16,712 nt of DNA from positions 1 to 16,712 of the forward strand of contig JAASSQ010000035.1 in NCBI GenBank assembly GCA_021767845.1, given 5' to 3'. The translations under genes and the position numbers were made by a program. This DNA is from Roseovarius sp. (lineage in GTDB: Bacteria > Pseudomonadota > Alphaproteobacteria > Rhodobacterales > Rhodobacteraceae). This document shows positions 12,846-16,712 of this stretch, one piece after another. Under the pieces are notes generated by a model. The model did no database searches and was not told the origin of the DNA. It worked only from the letters and a program-made list of their open reading frames with translations. The stretch's first letter is position 1, and the number at the start of each line of letters is the position of its first letter.

Positions 12846-12922
12846 GGTCGTACGAAACGTCACTTTTACCCCACGGATTTGTACAAATCCCGGCGCCGGG
12901 CGCGCGCGTTTCGTACAAAACT
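12844..12922 (-). repeat. Triple-palindrome intergenic repeat, copy 2 (inverted)
   Basis: The second copy of the element lies directly at the infC stop, in the opposite orientation to the copy after rimK. GTAC cores are at 12850-12853, 12881-12884 and 12913-12916. Read on the minus strand the spacings are 32 then 31 bp, exactly as in the other copy. The middle site is a perfect palindrome, GATTTGTACAAATC. The conserved spacer string reads GGGGTAAAAGTGACG on the minus strand. The outer sites keep GTTTCGTAC or GTACGAAAC half-sites. It is followed by the terminator at 12942. Confidence 0.8.
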
Positions 12923-12941
12923 CCGCGAGCGGGTGGAAACG

Positions 12942-12974
12942 CCCCCTTGCACCCGACCGTGCGAGGGGGTTTTT
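12942..12974 (+). terminator. Rho-independent terminator of infC
   Basis: CCCCCTTGCAC (12942-12952) pairs with GTGCGAGGGGG (12959-12969) over 11 bp with one T-G wobble, around the loop CCGACC, and is followed by TTTTT. It sits about 100 bp past the infC stop, after the repeat element, and before the methyltransferase start, so the element would be transcribed within the infC 3' region. Confidence 0.9.
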
Positions 12975-13018
12975 CGTGGCCTCAACCGAGCCCGCCCATC
13001 AACGTCAAGGATCCGCCC

Positions 13019-13618
13019 ATGTGGGAAGACCGATACAGCACCCCCGACTATGTCTTCGGCACCGAGCCCGCCGCCTTCCTGGTCGACCATGCCGACCTGC
13101 TGACGCCCGGCGCCACGGCGCTTGCGGTGGCCGATGGCGAGGGGCGCAACTCGGTCTTCATGGCGGAACGGGGCATGGCGGTCACCGCGCTGGAATATGC
13201 CCCCTCGGCCATCGCCAAGGCCGAGAGGCTGGCGGAGGAGCGGGGGGTCAGCGTCGATTTCCGCGAGGTGGACGTGCTGGCGCATGACTGGCCCGAGACC
13301 TATGACGTGGTGGCGGGCATCTTCATCCAGTTCGTGGGCCCCGAGGACCGCCCCGCCCTGATGGACGGCATGAAGCGCAGCGTGGCGCCGGGCGGGTTGA
13401 TCCTGCTGCACGGCTATACGCCCGAGCAGGTCGAGTTCGGCACCGGCGGTCCGCCCGATCCCGCCAATATGTATACCGAAGAGATGCTGCGCGAAACCTT
13501 TGCGGGATGGGACATCCTTGAATGCCGCGCCTATGAGCGGGACATCCGCGAAGGCACGGGGCATTGCGGGCGGTCGGCCCTGATCGACCTGGTGGCGCGC
13601 AAACCGCAGGCGGCGTGA
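13019..13618 (+). CDS. Class I SAM-dependent methyltransferase
   Basis: A 199-residue Rossmann-fold methyltransferase of the small TehB/Methyltransf_25-like kind, with unknown substrate. The N-terminal MWEDRYSTPDYVFGTEPAAFL is typical of these proteins. The SAM-binding motif I is ALAVADGEGRNSVFMAERG (about residues 35-53), followed by acidic-strand VTALEYAP, then REVDVLAHDW and YDVVAGIFIQF, and the post-motif VAPGGLILLHGY. A longer in-frame reading from 12947 was rejected because it would begin inside the terminator stem. ATG 13019 has AAGG at 13007-13010 about 8 nt upstream and gives the family N-terminus. It is a single-gene unit converging on the penicillin-acylase gene with 27 bp between stops. 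Tellurite or thiol methylation roles are known for relatives but nothing here selects one. Confidence 0.88.
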   Translation: MWEDRYSTPDYVFGTEPAAFLVDHADLLTPGATALAVADGEGRNSVFMAERGMAVTALEYAPSAIAKAERLAEERGVSVDFREVDVLAHDWPETYDVVAGIFIQFVGPEDRPALMDGMKRSVAPGGLILLHGYTPEQVEFGTGGPPDPANMYTEEMLRETFAGWDILECRAYERDIREGTGHCGRSALIDLVARKPQAA

Positions 13619-13645
13619 GGCGCAAAGGCGGCGCGCGCCCTGCCC

Positions 13646-16120
13646 TCACTCGGCGGTGGGCTGCAGAACCGTGGTGCCGACGGCGGCGGCGCGGGCCAGG
13701 TCGGGATCAAGCGACATCGGGATATATTCGCCGCGCCGCCAAAGCTGTGCCAGGTCGTCGTAATGGCGGGACAGGAAATGGCCCGATTGCCCGGTCGAGG
13801 TGATGAACACGCTGCTGTCGGGATCGGCGAAATCATAGACCCCGCGATAGCCCGCGCCATGCACGTTCTGGAACGGATCGGGGCCGCGCCCGCTGGTGCG
13901 GCCGCGCAACAGCGTGTTGTCGCCCCCCGAGGTGGATTGCCGGATGTTCACGAAATAGCGCAGTACCGGCACATCCCCCAGAATCGGGTGATCGTGCGTG
14001 GCCTGGTGGGCATCGCCCCATCGCAGGCTTTCCAGCGCCGTGCCGTAGCGTTCGTTGATCCAGACAAGCGCATCGTCCAGCGCCATGCGCGCGATGTCGG
14101 TGCAGGTTTCGACCGGCGAGGATTGCCGCACGTCGCACCACGCCGCGGCACCGTCGATGTCGCGGTAGACCCGTTCGATGAAGACCGGGTCGGGATGCGC
14201 GAATTCGCGCGCCAGCGGGCCAAGTTCGTCCCGCACCAGCCGGTCCTGCAGCGCGCGCAGCCAGGCGGCGTAGATCAGCGGCTCGGGCAGGTGCTCGTTC
14301 ATTTCACCGTTCCATTCCGACAGCAGGTCGAGCGCGCGGCGGCGCTGCCGTTCGGGGGTGCCTTCGGGGGCGGCCTCGCCGGTGAACCACAGGTCGGCGC
14401 CGATCAGCGGCAGGAGCGACCGGGCCGTGAAGCTGACGGTGTCGAGCTGCGCCTCGATGAAGCTGTCGCGGGTGTGCACCTCGCGGCTTTGCATAAGGCG
14501 CCGCCAGCGATAGACGCGCTGCGTGTCGCCCCAGTAGTAGCTGACATGCAGCGGAAAGGGCCGGTCCACGGTCTTGTTGTTGGTGTTGCCCAGAACGCCC
14601 CCGGCGGGCGCCACGAATTCGGGATTGGCCGAATAAGGGCTGGTGCCCTGCCAGCGGTTCTGCCGGATCCAGCCGCGCGCGGGCATCCGGCCCTTGGTGT
14701 CGTGGCGGGCGTTGCGGCGCGGCATGGCGCCCAGGGTCTTCATGGCGATGGTCCGGTCATCCACCAGCACCACGTTCTGCGAGGGCGCCACGTAAAGCCG
14801 GCCGGCCTCGAGCGCCTCTTCGACGGAGCCGGCGCGCATGACGGAGATCGCGGCGGTCATCGTGGTGTCGTCGGGCGCAAGCGCCGTCCAGGACAGCGCG
14901 GCGACATGGCCCTTGGGCGTGACTGTGCCCAGATCGTAATGCGAGCCGGGCAGCACCGGGCCGTTATCGGTCCAGCGCAGGGTCAGCGTGACGGGCTCGG
15001 AATCCTTGATGCGGATGATGCTGCGTTCGGTGCGGAAGGGTTTGTAGCCTTCGGGCGTCAGGTATTCGGCCGGGTTGTCGGGGTTCAGCCGTTCGATGAA
15101 CACGTCCTGGTCATCCATGTAGGACGAGGTCAGCCCCCAGCCGAGATCGGCGCTGCGCCCGGTCATCACCGCGGGCATGCCGGGGATCGTGCCGCCGATC
15201 ACGCCGCCGCTGTCCAGTTCGAGCCGCGCCAGATACCACACCGAGGGCGCCGAGAAGCCCAGATGCGGGTCATTGGCCAGAAGCGTGCTAGCCGCCGCCG
15301 AGCGCGCGGGCGCGGCGGCCCAGGCGTTCGAGGCGCCCGCGAAGGCGCGGTCGTTGAAGGGCGAGAGCGGGTGACGATCCTTGCGCGGCACGGCGGCATG
15401 GCGCCTGTCGGCGGCCCCGGGCATGAGCGAGGCATAGTCGGGCAAGGCGGCGATGCCGCTGCCGGGGGCAACGGGCATGATGTCTGCAAGGCGCGCCTCG
15501 TCCTCGAGCGCGAGCGAGGCGCGGGCGTAGAGCACCTCGTTTTCCAGGTGCGAGGCCAGCTGGACCGCCATCAGCTTGAGAATGGCGATGGAATCGGCGG
15601 GTTGCCAGGGCGCGACGGGCGCGTTGAAGAGGAACATCTCGGGCGCGCCACGGCCGAGCGCCTCTTCGTTGATCTCGGCCAGGCGGGCGTTGACGCCCTT
15701 GGCATAGGCGTCGAGCGCGTCGCGGGTTGGGCCATCCTGCGCCGCGACCGAGGACCGCGCCAGCCCGTAGAGGTCATAGCGGCGCATCATCTTGTCGATC
15801 TCGATGGTGCGGGGGCCGAACACCTCGGAGAGGCGCCCCTGCGCCGTGCGACGCAGCGTCACCATCTGCCACAGCCGGTCCTGCGCATGGGCATATCCCA
15901 GCCCGAAGAACGCATCGGCGTCGGTTTGCCCGAAGATATGCGGCACGTTGGCGTGATCGCGCACGATCTCGACCGGGGCGGACAGGCCGGCGACCTCCAG
16001 CCGCTTGTCGTAGTCGGGCAGCGAGCGCGACAGCAGGTAGTAGAGCCCCAGCACGACCACCAGAGCCAGCACGAACGCCCCGCCGGTCAGCCGCAGCAGC
16101 CATTTGAAGATCGACGCCAT
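13646..16120 (-). CDS. Penicillin acylase-family N-terminal nucleophile hydrolase
   Basis: An 824-residue Ntn hydrolase that should cleave an amide, from substrates such as penicillins, acyl-homoserine lactones or acyl-peptides. One N-terminal hydrophobic segment (FVLALVVVLGLYYLL, about residues 16-32) suggests membrane-anchored periplasmic location. The alpha part includes VEIVRDHANVPHIFGQTDADAFFGLGYAHAQDRLWQM in conserved order. The autoprocessing site is GA-SNAWA, making Ser264 (codon 15329-15331) the nucleophile of the beta chain. NDPHLGFSAPSVWYLARLE and SSYMDDQDVFIERLN follow, with the family's NTNN segment and a C-terminal STGQSGHFLSRHYDD. ATG 16120 is preferred over 16144: it follows GGGGG by about 4 nt and begins directly at the basic/hydrophobic leader. 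The substrate is unknown. It diverges from the dehydrogenase gene across 78 bp. Confidence 0.93.
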   Translation of the reverse strand: MASIFKWLLRLTGGAFVLALVVVLGLYYLLSRSLPDYDKRLEVAGLSAPVEIVRDHANVPHIFGQTDADAFFGLGYAHAQDRLWQMVTLRRTAQGRLSEVFGPRTIEIDKMMRRYDLYGLARSSVAAQDGPTRDALDAYAKGVNARLAEINEEALGRGAPEMFLFNAPVAPWQPADSIAILKLMAVQLASHLENEVLYARASLALEDEARLADIMPVAPGSGIAALPDYASLMPGAADRRHAAVPRKDRHPLSPFNDRAFAGASNAWAAAPARSAAASTLLANDPHLGFSAPSVWYLARLELDSGGVIGGTIPGMPAVMTGRSADLGWGLTSSYMDDQDVFIERLNPDNPAEYLTPEGYKPFRTERSIIRIKDSEPVTLTLRWTDNGPVLPGSHYDLGTVTPKGHVAALSWTALAPDDTTMTAAISVMRAGSVEEALEAGRLYVAPSQNVVLVDDRTIAMKTLGAMPRRNARHDTKGRMPARGWIRQNRWQGTSPYSANPEFVAPAGGVLGNTNNKTVDRPFPLHVSYYWGDTQRVYRWRRLMQSREVHTRDSFIEAQLDTVSFTARSLLPLIGADLWFTGEAAPEGTPERQRRRALDLLSEWNGEMNEHLPEPLIYAAWLRALQDRLVRDELGPLAREFAHPDPVFIERVYRDIDGAAAWCDVRQSSPVETCTDIARMALDDALVWINERYGTALESLRWGDAHQATHDHPILGDVPVLRYFVNIRQSTSGGDNTLLRGRTSGRGPDPFQNVHGAGYRGVYDFADPDSSVFITSTGQSGHFLSRHYDDLAQLWRRGEYIPMSLDPDLARAAAVGTTVLQPTAE

Positions 16121-16198
16121 GCCGCCCCCGGTTTTCCCTTGCATCGCGGCATGGGATAGTCAGAAATCCCCGGCGAGACAATGGAAAGGGAGAGGACG

Positions 16199-16712
16199 AT
16201 GACGAAACTGGCATTCCTGGGCCTTGGCGTGATGGGCTATCCGATGGCGGGGCATCTTCAGGCGGCGGGCCACGATGTCTGCGTCTACAACCGGACCGCG
16301 GCCAAGGCCGACGCCTGGGTGGCCGAGCATGGCGGGCGCATGGCCCCCACCCCGCGCGAGGCGGCCGAGGGCGCCGATTTCGTCATGGCCTGCGTCGGCA
16401 ATGACGACGATCTGCGCAGCGTCTGCACCGGCGCGGACGGGGCGTTCGCCGGCATGAAGGACGGGGCGATCTTCGTCGATCACACCACCGTGTCGGCCAA
16501 GGTGACCGAAGAGCTTTGCAGCGCGGCCCGCGACGCGGGGCTGAATTTCGTCGATGCGCCGATCTCGGGCGGTCAGGCCGGCGCCGAGAACGGCCAGCTT
16601 TCGATCATGTGCGGCGGCGACCAGGACGCCTATGACGCGGCCGAGCCGGTGATGGGCACCTATGCCAAGCTGTGCCGCCGGATCGGCGGCAGCGGCGCGG
16701 GCCAGATGACCA
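16199..16712 (+). CDS. 3-hydroxyisobutyrate dehydrogenase-family oxidoreductase, 3' end missing
   Basis: The first 171 residues of a beta-hydroxyacid dehydrogenase; the gene runs off the right edge. The nucleotide-binding start KLAFLGLGVMGYPMAGHL is the family signature (GxGxMGxxMA), and Asn/Arg in CVYNRTAAKA suggests NADP or NAD use. FVMACVGNDDDLRSV and VDHTTVSAK lead to the substrate-binding motif FVDAPISGGQAGAENGQL. The catalytic lysine lies further on, outside the window. ATG 16199 was chosen because AGGGAGAGG lies just upstream; an in-frame ATG at 16181 is possible but would place that purine-rich site inside the gene. The subfamily cannot be settled: 3-hydroxyisobutyrate, tartronate semialdehyde and similar substrates are all used by relatives. 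Confidence 0.93.
   Translation, partial: MTKLAFLGLGVMGYPMAGHLQAAGHDVCVYNRTAAKADAWVAEHGGRMAPTPREAAEGADFVMACVGNDDDLRSVCTGADGAFAGMKDGAIFVDHTTVSAKVTEELCSAARDAGLNFVDAPISGGQAGAENGQLSIMCGGDQDAYDAAEPVMGTYAKLCRRIGGSGAGQMT

Noticed and set aside
3481..12922. The two inverted repeat copies as ends of a composite mobile element
   Set aside because: The roughly 9.3 kb between them is ordinary core metabolism with no transposase or target-site duplication visible.
12947..13018. Longer methyltransferase start at 12947
   Set aside because: It would begin within the stem of a strong terminator and adds residues not typical of the family.
13615..13649. GTGAGG/CCTCAC inverted repeat between the convergent methyltransferase and acylase genes as a terminator
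   Set aside because: The stem is only 6 bp with a 23-nt loop and no T-run on either strand.
13763..16159. A 798-residue rightward open frame antisense to the penicillin-acylase gene
   Set aside because: It is a codon-bias shadow: the opposite strand has full family motifs and this frame has none.

Overview
The window looks like chromosomal DNA of a marine Rhodobacterales (Roseobacter-type) alphaproteobacterium. It is GC-rich with strong G/C third-position bias. It carries a flavoprotein-less sulfite reductase cluster (cysG, DUF2849, cysI, APS-type cysH, DUF934), a ferredoxin-NADP reductase close to the Rhodobacter capsulatus Fpr type, and infC starting at a non-AUG codon. No insertion sequence, phage gene, CRISPR array, tRNA or rRNA was seen, so this is core or near-core genome.

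Layout. A leftward tgt gene (cut by the window edge) diverges from a two-gene SPFH/NfeD membrane operon. Next is a rimK gene fused to an N-terminal retropepsin-like (RimB-type) domain, then a short repeat element and the sufT-sufA pair for Fe-S cluster assembly, then tpiA. A leftward Lrp/AsnC regulator meets tpiA tail to tail and diverges from the sulfur assimilation operon: cysG, DUF2849, cysI, cysH and DUF934 are tightly packed and four of the five overlap a neighbour. fpr follows after 72 bp and ends at a bidirectional terminator shared with a convergent gene for an extremely acidic, Ala/Glu-rich membrane-anchored protein. Then come infC (ATA start), a second copy of the repeat element, a strong terminator, a small SAM methyltransferase, a leftward penicillin-acylase-family gene, and the first half of a 3-hydroxyisobutyrate-dehydrogenase-family gene.

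How the genes work together. CysH reduces APS to sulfite, CysI reduces sulfite to sulfide, and CysG supplies the siroheme that CysI needs. No CysJ-like flavoprotein is present, so electrons probably reach CysI from ferredoxin, for which Fpr next door is a reasonable supplier (inference). SufT and SufA serve Fe-S biogenesis, which CysI and CysH both depend on. The Lrp-type regulator is the obvious candidate to control the cys operon and itself: a 15-bp dyad overlaps its own likely promoter and a -10-like sequence for cysG.

Most notable non-coding signal. A roughly 75-80 bp element occurs twice, in inverted orientation, after rimK and after infC. Each copy has three near-palindromes of the form GTTTC-GTAC-GAAAC with GTAC cores exactly 32 and 31 bp apart, and the spacers are also related. 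It resembles a protein-binding array or a dispersed structured repeat that I do not recognise.
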